Source: Alkaliphilus sp. B6464
Lineage (GTDB): Bacteria; Bacillota; Clostridia; Peptostreptococcales; Natronincolaceae
Assembly: GCF_018141165.1 (NCBI RefSeq)
Contig: NZ_CP058557.1
Span: forward strand, 3,348,001 to 3,412,000
Length of the DNA: 64,000 bases
Direction of reading: 5' to 3'
Shown: positions 24,869 to 32,275 of the stretch, piece after piece
How positions within the stretch are numbered: the stretch's first letter is position 1
How the letters are laid out: the number at the start of each line of letters is the position of its first letter
Position numbers and translations under genes: made by a program
The notes under the pieces: model-generated
Seen by the model: the letters and a program-made list of their open reading frames with translations, nothing else
Databases searched by the model: none
Told to the model about the DNA's origin: nothing

Positions 24869-25402
24869 CTAATATCCATTCTCCTGTCTATCGTGGTTGA
24901 TCTTATTTTTATCCATATAGGCTTGTACAATATTTTTTTCTGTAAATCCTAATAGTTGCCCTAATCCTAAAAATGTTTCAACTAGCTGTATGTATATAAT
25001 GCATTTAATAGTGTAGTCTAATTCGCTTTCTAACTCTGTTGCATATCTAAAAACTTTATTGAATTGTTTAGTTATGTCTGTACTATATATATTAGTTTTG
25101 TATTCGTCTTGCACTCTCCAATTCATACCATAATCAAGTCCTATGCTCAGTATAAAATGCAAACAATCAACGTATTCTTCTAAGAGTGGATTACCAGCCA
25201 ATTGATTTGGATGATTATTGTCCCTTGGTATCTGATCTTCACTCCAAAATTTAAATCCTCTCCACTCGTTAGCCAATTCTCCGAGTTCCACCTGTAAAGC
25301 TAATATCTTTTTATGTATCAAAATATGAACTGTAAGTCCTTTTTCTTCTATTATGCAAATATCTAACTTACTTTGTTTTTTAAACAGTTCTTTGAGTTTC
25401 AT
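24869..25402 (-). CDS. Dimeric dUTPase (dUTPase_2 family)
   Basis: The 177-residue all-alpha enzyme hydrolyses dUTP to dUMP and pyrophosphate. Metal-binding motifs are visible: ALQVELGELANEWRGFKFWS near residue 32-51 (ExxE) and LLEEYVDCLHFILS near residue 73 (ExxD), with DYGMNW after it. It overlaps the DUF1599 gene by one base and lies among nucleotide and replication genes. Confidence 0.9.
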   Translation of the reverse strand: MKLKELFKKQSKLDICIIEEKGLTVHILIHKKILALQVELGELANEWRGFKFWSEDQIPRDNNHPNQLAGNPLLEEYVDCLHFILSIGLDYGMNWRVQDEYKTNIYSTDITKQFNKVFRYATELESELDYTIKCIIYIQLVETFLGLGQLLGFTEKNIVQAYMDKNKINHDRQENGY

Positions 25403-25668
25403 TATTCCGCCTCTCTTTCTATAAGTTCTAAAATCGCATAATTCGCAAGGTCTAAAAGTGTATCGTTTATGCTCTCATCAACTTGTGGTTCGTAGTCTAT
25501 TTCATACAACCTTTTTAATCGTTCTAACTTGTCCATTAGTCGAATTAAAATAGCCTTAGGATACTCTTGTCTAACCTTTGAAAAACTATCTCCGTAATCG
25601 GCATTTTTAGCCTTATAAGTATCATGTAATGTATTGCATATTTCTTTATGAATTTCTACTTTGTTCAT
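25402..25668 (-). CDS. DUF1599 / nucleotide modification associated domain protein
   Basis: The 88-residue product carries the KNADYGDSFSKV motif and LIRLMDKLERLKRLY helix of the DUF1599 (Nmad1) family, an all-alpha NTP pyrophosphohydrolase-like group often found in phages. With the adjoining dUTPase it probably acts on the nucleotide pool. It overlaps neighbours on both sides. Confidence 0.85.
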   Translation of the reverse strand: MNKVEIHKEICNTLHDTYKAKNADYGDSFSKVRQEYPKAILIRLMDKLERLKRLYEIDYEPQVDESINDTLLDLANYAILELIEREAE

Positions 25669-25859
25669 CCTTTCAACACCCTCCTTGCGTCTCTTAGTCC
25701 TTCAAATCCCATTCGCTTTAGTTCTTTCAATATAATCGGGTGACTGCACTTGAATTCTATCTCTAACTTTGTCATGCTTGCATTTTCTTCTATTAATTTC
25801 AACATTAAGTCTTGATCTTGTTTTTCCCAAATGTATTCACCCTTTTTCCCTCTTATCAT
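25665..25859 (-). CDS. Small helix-turn-helix-like protein (64 aa)
   Basis: The segment MLKLIEENASMTKLEIEFKC, followed by HPIILKELKRMGFEGLRDAR, looks like a compact helix-turn-helix. I choose ATG 25859 because the GTG at 25868 is part of the AGGTGG ribosome binding site. It may regulate early genes; no family name can be given. Confidence 0.7.
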   Translation of the reverse strand: MIRGKKGEYIWEKQDQDLMLKLIEENASMTKLEIEFKCSHPIILKELKRMGFEGLRDARRVLKG

Positions 25860-25861
25860 TT

Positions 25862-26020
25862 TTACCACCTATCCTTATAATTTTTGTGTTTCCAACCACT
25901 TTCAATCCTGCTCATTCGTTGTACTGCTTGATATGTGTACTGTCTTAATTCCCTTTCCTTCTGCCTATTCTCCTTAATCTTTTGTCTATCTTCCTCAGTT
26001 ATATATCTTGCAGCAAACAT
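25862..26020 (-). CDS. Small basic protein (52 aa)
   Basis: A strong GGAGG eight bases upstream precedes the ATG. The product (MFAARYITEEDRQKIKENRQ and onward) is a basic helix with several Arg and Gln. No domain recognised; a DNA-associated role is possible. Its stop lies against the ribosome binding site of the helix-turn-helix gene. Confidence 0.65.
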   Translation of the reverse strand: MFAARYITEEDRQKIKENRQKERELRQYTYQAVQRMSRIESGWKHKNYKDRW

Positions 26021-26062
26021 ATGCTTGTCCTCCTTACGCATAATTCTTGCAATGCGACATTA

Positions 26063-26212
26063 TTATTTTTCTATTTCATTTAAATCTACACCATAAATTT
26101 CCTTAACCCAACTTTTAATAGTTTCTGAATAACAACCTAATAATCCATAGTTAAAACCATCACAACTCAAATTGTTTCTTTCTAATATTGTAAAAATGTT
26201 TTCCTTATTCAT
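26063..26212 (-). CDS. Small hypothetical protein (49 aa)
   Basis: The frame begins MNKENIFTILERNNLSCDGF after GGAAGGTGC and has two cysteines and a C-terminal helix (IKSWVKEIYGVDL). No family recognised. A promoter-like TTGAAA...TATTTT lies about 30 bases upstream. Confidence 0.6.
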   Translation of the reverse strand: MNKENIFTILERNNLSCDGFNYGLLGCYSETIKSWVKEIYGVDLNEIEK

Positions 26213-26268
26213 TTTAAATGCACCTTCCTTTTAAAATATAATGAATCGTACAATTTTCAAAATATGTA

Positions 26269-26478
26269 CTAAAATATGTTACCAGATGAAGCAATAACTT
26301 TTGCTGTGCCTTCAACTGTACCCATATATGTGAGTTCCATATTTCCAACACTAACTTTATAAAGATTCATTCCGATATCCGTTACAGGTGATATAACTGC
26401 CCCAGCTTCGATTGCCTTCACGTAAAATCTTTTTACTGATCTTTCAATAAATAGCTTAGTTTCATCGGACAAATTCAT
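26269..26478 (-). CDS. Small hypothetical phage protein (69 aa)
   Basis: The product has a helical first half (DETKLFIERSVKRFYVKAIE) and a beta second half (MELTYMGTVEGTAKVIAS). I use ATG 26478; the GTG at 26487 lies inside the AAGGAG region. Function unknown. Confidence 0.7.
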   Translation of the reverse strand: MNLSDETKLFIERSVKRFYVKAIEAGAVISPVTDIGMNLYKVSVGNMELTYMGTVEGTAKVIASSGNIF

Positions 26479-26506
26479 TAATTTCACTCCTTCGCATAAT
26501 TTTCAT

Positions 26507-26656
26507 TTAACGTAAAGATAAGTTTTTATAATATTCTTCTCTTTTGTCTTGTTCTTCTTTTACAATTATCTTCCATGTTTCCCTTATTTCTTTCTCTGTG
26601 GTTATGCCTTTTGTTATTAAAATTCTTTCTAAAACTTTTAAATCTAAATTAGCCAT
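26507..26656 (-). CDS. Small helical protein (49 aa)
   Basis: An ATG after GGAGGTAATTAAAA opens this frame (MANLDLKVLERILITKGITT onward), rich in Glu and Lys with no cysteine. The KGITTEKEI phrase could be a helix-turn. Function unknown; it is in the early operon between SSB and the 69-residue gene. Confidence 0.65.
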   Translation of the reverse strand: MANLDLKVLERILITKGITTEKEIRETWKIIVKEEQDKREEYYKNLSLR

Positions 26657-26710
26657 TTTTAATTACCTCCATATTTTTTAATTTAAGTCGTATAATCTTC
26701 ATATTGTGTC

Positions 26711-26815
26711 TTACTTCTTATCAGTCCGCTCTAAGTAACCATTGTTAATTCCATAAGCAACTCCACACATGCAAGCCATAAATCCTGCTGCAAATCCTAT
26801 TAATTCACTTAACAT
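26711..26815 (-). CDS. Small single-span membrane peptide (34 aa)
   Basis: A GGGGAGAAAAT site precedes an ATG for a 34-residue peptide with a hydrophobic core (LIGFAAGFMACMCGVAYGI) and a charged end. It resembles small phage membrane peptides of unknown role. It abuts the SSB gene. Confidence 0.55.
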   Translation of the reverse strand: MLSELIGFAAGFMACMCGVAYGINNGYLERTDKK

Positions 26816-26832
26816 ATTTTCTCCCCACTTCA

Positions 26833-27225
26833 TCAGAATGGTATATCGCTGTCCGAGTCTATAGCTGTAAAATCATCATAATTAGAATCACCTGTAGAAT
26901 TATTCTCCTGCTTCTTATCCCCCCACTCTAAAAACTCCACATTGTCCGCAATCACTTCCGTAACATATCGTTTTTGTCCGTCTTGAGCTTCATAGGACCT
27001 ACTTTGAAGTCTACCTTCAAGTCCTACCAATCTACCTTTTGCAAGATAGTTAGCACAGTTTTCGGCAGTTTTACCCCATACAACTACGTTGAAAAAATCT
27101 GCTTCCTTTTTTTTTGAAAAAGGTCTATTTACTGCTATACTAAATGTTGCTACTGCTTTGCCACTTGCTATATATTTAAACTCTACGTCTCTAGCAAGAC
27201 GACCTATTAAAATTACTCTATTCAT
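26833..27225 (-). CDS. ssb: Single-stranded DNA-binding protein
   Basis: This 130-residue OB-fold protein covers single-stranded DNA during replication and recombination. It opens MNRVILIGRLARDVEFKY, carries FNVVVWGKTAENCANYL, and ends in the protein-interaction tip SDSDIPF. I choose ATG 27225, correctly spaced after GGAGG; an ATG two codons upstream also exists. It belongs to the replication cluster. Confidence 0.95.
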   Translation of the reverse strand: MNRVILIGRLARDVEFKYIASGKAVATFSIAVNRPFSKKKEADFFNVVVWGKTAENCANYLAKGRLVGLEGRLQSRSYEAQDGQKRYVTEVIADNVEFLEWGDKKQENNSTGDSNYDDFTAIDSDSDIPF

Positions 27226-27382
27226 CTTCATCCTCCACTTCTTCTAAGTAATTTTCGTATGCTTGATCGCAACGTGTACCTTCACATAGATTCCAAGGTC
27301 CCGTGTTTACCTTCTGGGTTCCAAATTCCGTCCACGGACAATAATCGCATAATTCTTCTTCTAATTCCTCTCTTGATTTCAT
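27218..27382 (-). CDS. Small acidic Cys-rich protein (54 aa)
   Basis: The frame (MKSREELEEELCDYCPWTEF onward) contains CDYC, a central tryptophan-rich loop and two further cysteines (LCEGTRC), a zinc-ribbon-like pattern, and an acidic tail that includes the ribosome binding site of ssb. Function unknown. Confidence 0.65.
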   Translation of the reverse strand: MKSREELEEELCDYCPWTEFGTQKVNTGPWNLCEGTRCDQAYENYLEEVEDEDE

Positions 27383-27398
27383 ATCTACTCAACCCCCA

Positions 27399-27488
27399 CT
27401 AAGATTTATTTGTATGTACTAAACTAGACCACATCAACCTAGACTTAATTGGTAACTTTAGAAACTCAAAATTTAATATTGGTCTCAT
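27399..27488 (-). CDS. Tiny protein (29 aa), coupled to upstream gene
   Basis: ATG overlaps the stop of the 43-residue gene (ATGA) and has GGGGGTGAAACA upstream. The product begins MRPILNFEFLKLPIKSRLMW. Translation is plausible, but the size makes the call uncertain. Confidence 0.4.
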   Translation of the reverse strand: MRPILNFEFLKLPIKSRLMWSSLVHTNKS

Positions 27489-27616
27489 TGTTTCACCCCC
27501 TCATATATTTCCATCGCTTTTTCTATAGCTTCTTTAGCACTACAATTTTGATCAAAATATATTTTTACTGCTTCTTCCGCCACTTTGATGATTTTCTTCT
27601 CCTCTTGCTTGTCCAT
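27485..27616 (-). CDS. Small helical protein (43 aa)
   Basis: The frame (MDKQEEKKIIKVAEEAVKIY onward) is a charged amphipathic helix pair. It overlaps the 3' end of the gene at 27552-27878 by 65 bases in another frame, more than usual, and is coupled to the next tiny gene. Function unknown. Confidence 0.5.
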   Translation of the reverse strand: MDKQEEKKIIKVAEEAVKIYFDQNCSAKEAIEKAMEIYEGVKQ

Positions 27617-27878
27617 GCCCAAATATTCCGCCCTCCCTTGACTCTATTTTGTTCTGTCTGCCTAGATGCATTATTAGTAGTGCTACTTCATCAACTGCAT
27701 TTCTAATGCCATCATACTTTCTTAACTTTCGAGCCATTTCTTCAATGCTCCATCCACAAGTCCACATGAATATTGCTTGTTGAATTTGTTCCGTAGTCCA
27801 AGTTAAATCTAAGTCGTCTAAAATTATGACGTAGTCTTTTAGATTGCGCTTAATTTTATCCGTTGTGGTAGTTGCCAT
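27552..27878 (-). CDS. Hypothetical early phage protein, helix-turn-helix-like
   Basis: The 108-residue product contains FMWTCGWSIEEMARKLRKY, a helix-turn-helix-like stretch, and DEVALLIMHLGRQNKIE. The last 25 residues are Gly, Gln and Ser rich and overlap another gene. Similar proteins sit after phage replication initiators; a role as helicase-loader-associated or regulatory protein is a guess. Its ATG overlaps the stop of the O-like gene. Confidence 0.65.
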   Translation of the reverse strand: MATTTTDKIKRNLKDYVIILDDLDLTWTTEQIQQAIFMWTCGWSIEEMARKLRKYDGIRNAVDEVALLIMHLGRQNKIESREGGIFGHGQARGEENHQSGGRSSKNIF

Positions 27879-28771
27879 CAGTTCCCCTCCCTGCGTTTCT
27901 TCTGATTATTTAATATAAGTTGCTCTAATTCATCTGCCGAATACTTATCGCCCCTACTTTTAGCAAGGTGGAATTTAGTCTTAGGCTTTGGTGGTTGATT
28001 CCGTTGTTGTGGTACTACTTGTTGACTTGGACCTTTACTTTTAAAGTCACTATAGTTAATCCACTTCTGCCCTTCATCTAGCCAATCATAGTAGCCATTA
28101 TTTTGAGTTAAGAATTTATCCAGTGTCATTTTGTACTTACAGAATTGATAATTTGGATCTCTAAAAGCTTCTCCGTATCTTTTAATAGCTTCTAGGATAG
28201 TATCTTGTTTATCTCTCTTTAATGCTTTATCTATAGCCTGTTTCATTTTAGAAGTAAGTTCTTTATGAGTAATAATATTTTGATTGTTATAAGTTTCAAA
28301 AACTCTTTCTTTAATATTTTCTTTATATATTTCTTTAATCTTTCTTTCTTGGTAGAAGGATTCTTCTACTGGGGTGTTGAACAACTCTTCATCTGGGGTA
28401 TTGAATAACTCTTCATCTGTTGAACAATTCTTCACCTGTTGAACAATAGTTCCACACCCTACCCAAGTTTGATACTTTTTATTGATCATCAATTTTCGAC
28501 TTTCTATATCGGTGTATTTCTTTGAAACCAACACTACATTAGATTCAATTAACTTATTCAATTCGCTAGATACATATCTTCGACTTACTCCAGTAGCTTT
28601 ACTTATGAAAGATAGTGACAACTCATGTTCTTTACGTCCAAATCCGTAAGTATAGCGAATGATACAAAGTAAAATTTTAAGTTGGGTAGCATTAAACTTA
28701 GTACTATATATCACTTCCAATAATTCGTTTGCTATCCTAGTGTACCCATTTTCTAATTGAGGATTAGCCAT
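27878..28771 (-). CDS. Phage replication initiation protein (O-like, winged helix)
   Basis: The 297-residue product has an N-terminal Phage_rep_O winged-helix domain (about residues 1-105: NGYTRIANELLEVIYSTKF, LKILLCIIRYTYGFGRKEHE, FISKATGVSRRYVSSELNKL). A linker (residues 106-135) repeats DEELFNTP-like units, and a C-terminal part follows (SKMKQAIDKALKRDKQ). The repeated linker is encoded by iteron-like DNA at 28376-28456, as in lambda O, where the origin lies inside the gene. It would bind those sites and recruit host helicase. Confidence 0.88.
   Translation of the reverse strand: MANPQLENGYTRIANELLEVIYSTKFNATQLKILLCIIRYTYGFGRKEHELSLSFISKATGVSRRYVSSELNKLIESNVVLVSKKYTDIESRKLMINKKYQTWVGCGTIVQQVKNCSTDEELFNTPDEELFNTPVEESFYQERKIKEIYKENIKERVFETYNNQNIITHKELTSKMKQAIDKALKRDKQDTILEAIKRYGEAFRDPNYQFCKYKMTLDKFLTQNNGYYDWLDEGQKWINYSDFKSKGPSQQVVPQQRNQPPKPKTKFHLAKSRGDKYSADELEQLILNNQKKRREGN
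28376..28456. repeat. Iteron-like direct repeats, candidate prophage replication origin
   Basis: Three near-identical 19-base repeats with plus-strand consensus GTTGAACAAYTCTTCAYCT lie at 28376-28394, 28400-28418 and 28419-28437, with a partial fourth (GTTGAACAAT) from 28438. Spacing is 24, 19 and 19 bases. They are inside the O-like gene. Confidence 0.7.
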
Positions 28772-28812
28772 TTAATCACCTTCTTTGTCCCCCTTTCGGG
28801 TAGGGCTATCGG

Positions 28813-29409
28813 CTAGCCCTGTTTTACATTCTTCTTCTGACAGTCCATGCACAAACCTTTTCCGTAGTATTGTTTGCTGTATGTTTCAACCGCAGGCTTT
28901 ATTTCTACACCACAATCCACACAACTTCCACTATTGGCTTCTTTATTTTCTTTTTTACTAGAACTACTTTGTTTAGGTTTATCATCCGTTTTAGCAGGCT
29001 TGTCCTTTGTTTTTCCATGTGTATTCGTACTATCCGAATCCTTAGTATCATCTATGCAGAATAGTCCGTTTAAAGCGTATTTACGAGCATATGAAGATGT
29101 ACTCCCTGTCACTTGACTAAGGTCCATACCTTTTTTAGTTTCGTCTTCTCTAGCATAAGAAGTTGAAGTAATCTCCTGCCCTTCTTCTGCGTCAATCAAT
29201 GTCGCTGTAGCTTTTACATAGTATCTGTCACCTATTTGGGTTATTTCATCATTGATTACTAGAGTTGCTTTATGTTCTTCTAATAAAGGTTTCAAGCCTT
29301 CTAAAATATCTTCACAACTTCTATAATGGTATTTTCCGAACGAATTATATTGTCCCTTTGGTGCTTTAAGCTCTGTTTGTATCTTCAATAATTTTTCAAA
29401 TATACTCAC
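28813..29409 (-). CDS. ERF-family single-strand annealing protein with C-terminal zinc ribbon
   Basis: The 198-residue recombinase has the ERF core (residues 1-120: KGQYNSFGKYHYRSCEDILE, DLSQVTGSTSSYARKYALNGLF split here as two blocks), then a Lys/Ser-rich linker and an end with CVDCGVEIK and CMDCQKK, a four-cysteine ribbon. It anneals DNA strands for phage recombination, working with Gam, SSB and RusA. The GTG start overlaps the upstream stop (TAGTG) after AAAGGAGG. Confidence 0.9.
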   Translation of the reverse strand: MSIFEKLLKIQTELKAPKGQYNSFGKYHYRSCEDILEGLKPLLEEHKATLVINDEITQIGDRYYVKATATLIDAEEGQEITSTSYAREDETKKGMDLSQVTGSTSSYARKYALNGLFCIDDTKDSDSTNTHGKTKDKPAKTDDKPKQSSSSKKENKEANSGSCVDCGVEIKPAVETYSKQYYGKGLCMDCQKKNVKQG

Positions 29410-29561
29410 TATGCTTGTCCTCCTTTCAGGAATTCCAGTTCATCTTCCACAGGCTTAAAGTGTACTAATTCAAGGTAATTTCTAAGTGGCATAATATTAA
29501 TTTGTCTTAGATCTTCTTCACTTTCAAATACTTCTAATGTTAGAGTATTAATGTATTTCAT
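29409..29561 (-). CDS. Small hypothetical protein (50 aa)
   Basis: The frame begins MKYINTLTLEVFESEEDLRQ and overlaps both Gam (TAATG) and ERF genes, so it is translationally coupled. The NIMPLRNYLELVHFKPVED part is typical of a short beta-helix protein; function unknown. Confidence 0.65.
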   Translation of the reverse strand: MKYINTLTLEVFESEEDLRQINIMPLRNYLELVHFKPVEDELEFLKGGQA

Positions 29562-30106
29562 TAGTCCATCACAACCTCAAATTTATCTTCTCTTTCAATT
29601 GCCTTTACATGTTCTATAATTTCCCCTGTATGCTTGTCCACTACATTCCCAGCAACTACTGTTATATCTTTCTTTAATGTGCTCCAATCAAAACTCTCTT
29701 TAACTTTGATTAAATCTGCTCTTGTCGACCCTTTGGCCCACTTTATTAAGTTTTCTTCGTCTCTAACATACTCTAGTGGTTGCTTTCTAAATCGTACTGT
29801 ACCATGTGGTAATTTAATAGATTTAGTCTCAGGGTCCTTCTCACGTTCCTTAACCATGTACTCTAGTAGTAACCCCTCGAATCTAGCTATATCATACTTA
29901 CTTTTCTTGTTTTCGCTTTCTTGCCACGCTTTGATACGTTCAATTTCAGCCTCTGCTAATTGGTCAGTTTCTTCTATTTGCTCTTTTAATACCTTAATTT
30001 TTCTTAACGCCCATTCTGCCGATTGTTTGTTCTCAATCTTGTAGCCTTCTCTTTCTACAGTTTCAACCTCTTGTATTTCAGCTAATTGTAATCTATTCAT
30101 CCTCAT
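29561..30106 (-). CDS. gam: Host-nuclease inhibitor Gam-like protein
   Basis: The 181-residue product matches the Mu Gam family: a long N-terminal coiled coil (KIKVLKEQIEETDQLAEAE), then GLLLEYMVKEREKDPETKSI, LPHGTVRFRKQP, and a C-terminal DITVVAGNVVDKHTGEII. Gam binds DNA ends and protects them from host exonuclease, fitting the adjacent ERF recombinase. Two close ATGs (30106 and 30100) are possible. Confidence 0.88.
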   Translation of the reverse strand: MRMNRLQLAEIQEVETVEREGYKIENKQSAEWALRKIKVLKEQIEETDQLAEAEIERIKAWQESENKKSKYDIARFEGLLLEYMVKEREKDPETKSIKLPHGTVRFRKQPLEYVRDEENLIKWAKGSTRADLIKVKESFDWSTLKKDITVVAGNVVDKHTGEIIEHVKAIEREDKFEVVMD

Positions 30107-30239
30107 GTTCCCCTTTCAAAATTCGTATTTGTCTTTTCAAGTAACTATTTTCCTGTTCTAGCAGGTTTATATAATTAAACAGTCGTGATACTCCGTTATT
30201 AACATCTGCTTTTATCTCTTGTAACTGCCGATCAGTCAT
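30093..30239 (-). CDS. Small coiled-coil protein (48 aa)
   Basis: An ATG after GGGGGGTGTCCT opens a frame (MTDRQLQEIKADVNNGVSRL onward) with leucine-heptad character (LLEQENSYLKRQIRIL). It overlaps the Gam start. Function unknown. Confidence 0.65.
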   Translation of the reverse strand: MTDRQLQEIKADVNNGVSRLFNYINLLEQENSYLKRQIRILKGEHEDE

Positions 30240-30250
30240 AGGACACCCCC

Positions 30251-30619
30251 CTAATCTATGTACCATTTGCCATAAAGGATTTCTCCTATGCTTATGCCAG
30301 CTCCATTTGTGCCTAAAATTTCATGAAATTCGTGTTTAGGTGCTTTATACAAATAAAGTCTTTGATCGACTTCGCAATAAACACTAGACTCTTTTTCTAA
30401 AGCCTTTATTGCTTCTGTAAATGTAACTGGCTGTTTTACTTCTTGCCAGTCTCTATCAATAAATATAGCTCGAACAAATTCGTTATTATCTTGTGTGTAC
30501 CTAAAGGATATAACTGTGTTATTTGATTGAGCGGTAATTTCATTTGGCGTATCTTTATCACTTATAAATGTTTTATTTGGTTTTTCCTCTAATATCGCAA
30601 TAACTTCACTTAATTTCAT
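30251..30619 (-). CDS. Hypothetical early phage protein (122 aa)
   Basis: The product starts MKLSEVIAILEEKPNKTFIS and has a beta-rich middle and PVTFTEAIKALEKES, a phrase seen in many small phage early proteins whose job is unknown. AGGGAGGTTGTAAAC precedes the ATG. Confidence 0.75.
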   Translation of the reverse strand: MKLSEVIAILEEKPNKTFISDKDTPNEITAQSNNTVISFRYTQDNNEFVRAIFIDRDWQEVKQPVTFTEAIKALEKESSVYCEVDQRLYLYKAPKHEFHEILGTNGAGISIGEILYGKWYID

Positions 30620-30633
30620 GTTTACAACCTCCC

Positions 30634-30894
30634 TTATATCTCTGCGAACTCTGATTCGAGTCGCTTAATCTCTGCATTGGCTAAATCTATAAAATTATTA
30701 ATTAAATGTGCTCCCGCATAAGTTGTAAAATTATAGTTTTCTTCTTCAAGAAAGTCGAGCTTAAATCCATCCGTATAAACACCACGTGTTGTTTTTACTA
30801 GTTTTATTCTCTTTTTCCATCTATCAATTTCATTTAAAATACGATTTCCATCGTTAACTCTTACCTGCATATATTCCAAAGTTTTAATATCCAT
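30634..30894 (-). CDS. Hypothetical early phage protein (86 aa)
   Basis: A helical N-terminus (VNDGNRILNEIDRWKKRIKL) and FTTYAGAHLINNFIDLANAE near the end; no family recognised. It shares the ribosome binding region sequence GGAGGTTGTAAACAATG-like with the gene downstream, hinting at a small duplication of leader sequence. Confidence 0.75.
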   Translation of the reverse strand: MDIKTLEYMQVRVNDGNRILNEIDRWKKRIKLVKTTRGVYTDGFKLDFLEEENYNFTTYAGAHLINNFIDLANAEIKRLESEFAEI

Positions 30895-30950
30895 TGTTTA
30901 CAACCTCCCAATTTGTGTTATAATACTGTTAACTTGTTTTTCTAAGCCCC

Positions 30951-31055
30951 TTATTCGTTGGCAGACGATAGGGCTTTTTCTATTTCTGCTAATCTTTTTA
31001 GCTGTTTTCTAAGTTCTTTTACTGCGCCTGTGTAGCGAAATAACATTACTTTCAT
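30951..31055 (-). CDS. Tiny basic protein (34 aa)
   Basis: GAGGTGTAACT precedes the ATG of a 34-residue basic helical peptide (VKELRKQLKRLAEIEKAL). The stop overlaps a weak stem AAGCCC/GGGGCTT. Translation is plausible; function unknown. Confidence 0.45.
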   Translation of the reverse strand: MKVMLFRYTGAVKELRKQLKRLAEIEKALSSANE

Positions 31056-31057
31056 AG

Positions 31058-31222
31058 TTACACCTCACTTATTTCTATAGATTCTTCCAAACATTCATCA
31101 CATATTGGTGGATTTATAGGTTGTCCCATGCATCCACAATCCCGACCACTACAACAACCTTCTGGCTCATACTTTGTAAATTCTTCTACTGACTTTTCTT
31201 TTAAACAGTAATAACATTTCAT
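31058..31222 (-). CDS. Small protein with eight cysteines (54 aa)
   Basis: The ATG follows an excellent AAAGGAGGTGCGAAG. Cysteines at positions 3, 6, 23, 24, 29, 31, 41 and 44 form paired CxxC units (MKCYYC and ICDEC) typical of a double zinc ribbon. It directly precedes the 34-residue gene. Function unknown; possibly an inhibitor or adaptor of host proteins. Confidence 0.7.
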   Translation of the reverse strand: MKCYYCLKEKSVEEFTKYEPEGCCSGRDCGCMGQPINPPICDECLEESIEISEV

Positions 31223-31237
31223 CTTCGCACCTCCTTT

Positions 31238-31996
31238 CTAAGCTCCGTATTTAATCGCCATTTCTTTTACTACTGCTATATAAATTTCTTTAAGTCTTTT
31301 ATCCTCTGCTATTACATCGACTTGCGATACTGCTTTAACTTTAGATTCGCTTGTACCTTCTCTACGCATACGATCTTGTTTATTTACAATTCGTGTTTTC
31401 AAATTAGCACCTGCTCTTTGCTCTACTAGGTTATAGACTTCTTCTCTAACACCTCTGTAGGCTTCGCCTGTGCCACCTCTTTGCTTTGCAATCTTATTAA
31501 TAAGGGTATTGCATTCTTTTCTCCATGAATCGTGATCTAGCACCATTGCGTCCCTTATTCCCTGTACTTCTTGCTTAGTTTCTGTTATGGCCATTTCTAT
31601 TTCTCTTTGCTTTAGCTCCATATTGATTAATAACTGTAGCTGTGGACTTAACTCCTGCATTGGTGCTTTTAATTGCTTGTCCATTTCGTGAAAACGATTA
31701 ATGTATGTAGCTGTAAATATTGCTCCTTTTTGTCCTGTAAGTTTGTGTGCTATGAACTCACAACCTTTTTTAGTTATCTTGTAATTAGGTCTTTCTTCTC
31801 CTTTACTATCAACATAAGTACTACTAATAAAGAAACTTTCAACCTCCCCAACTTTGGGGTCGTTAGCATTTTTAAGGTATTGACTATAATTTTCTATATC
31901 CCTCAATAAATGATCGTGTCTTTTCCCTACCATTTCTGTTACTTCTCTACTGTCTAAAGTTGATTCTTGAATTGATACGTTTACTAAACTTTTCAT
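31238..31996 (-). CDS. Phage antirepressor/regulator (Rha N-terminal, ORF6C C-terminal)
   Basis: The 252-residue product has the Rha domain (residues 8-105: LDSREVTEMVGKRHDHLLRD, PNYKITKKGCEFIAHKLTG, THE FATYINRFHEMD-type end) and a C-terminal ORF6C domain (DSWRKECNTLINKIAKQRGG, VYNLVEQRAGANLKTRI). Such proteins act as antirepressors or lysogeny regulators. It is the second or third gene of the rightmost early transcript starting at the Cro-like gene, fitting that role. Confidence 0.88.
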   Translation of the reverse strand: MKSLVNVSIQESTLDSREVTEMVGKRHDHLLRDIENYSQYLKNANDPKVGEVESFFISSTYVDSKGEERPNYKITKKGCEFIAHKLTGQKGAIFTATYINRFHEMDKQLKAPMQELSPQLQLLINMELKQREIEMAITETKQEVQGIRDAMVLDHDSWRKECNTLINKIAKQRGGTGEAYRGVREEVYNLVEQRAGANLKTRIVNKQDRMRREGTSESKVKAVSQVDVIAEDKRLKEIYIAVVKEMAIKYGA

Positions 31997-32026
31997 TTAC
32001 TTGTCCTCCTTTGTTCTATTTTTAGG

Positions 32027-32215
32027 CTAATTAGCCCGATTTTCTTCCTTAGCATATTTCCTCATTAAACCCTCTACAGCTATATCTTCAATTCTTTTAA
32101 TGATTGCATCTATTTCAGCTTGCGTTTTATTCTTATAACATGCATTGTTAATTTTAATTTTTGTATTCCCTAACATATACTCCTCAACTATTTCACCTTC
32201 TAATGGTTCTTTCAT
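32027..32215 (-). CDS. Small hypothetical protein (62 aa)
   Basis: The frame begins MKEPLEGEIVEEYMLGNTKI, followed by a charged helix (AEIDAIIKRIEDIAVEGLMR). Small proteins of this kind commonly sit between cro and antirepressor genes. Good GGGGGGCTACTT site; function unknown. Confidence 0.7.
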   Translation of the reverse strand: MKEPLEGEIVEEYMLGNTKIKINNACYKNKTQAEIDAIIKRIEDIAVEGLMRKYAKEENRAN

Positions 32216-32275
32216 AAGTAGCCCCCCTTTTGCTTAAATGTATGTTGCTAAAAGAATGTCCTATTACTATGTAAC

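Noticed and set aside
30907-30960. AAGCCC/GGGGCTT stem at the end of the 34-residue gene as a terminator
   Set aside because: Bulged stem without a U-tract, inside a continuous early operon.
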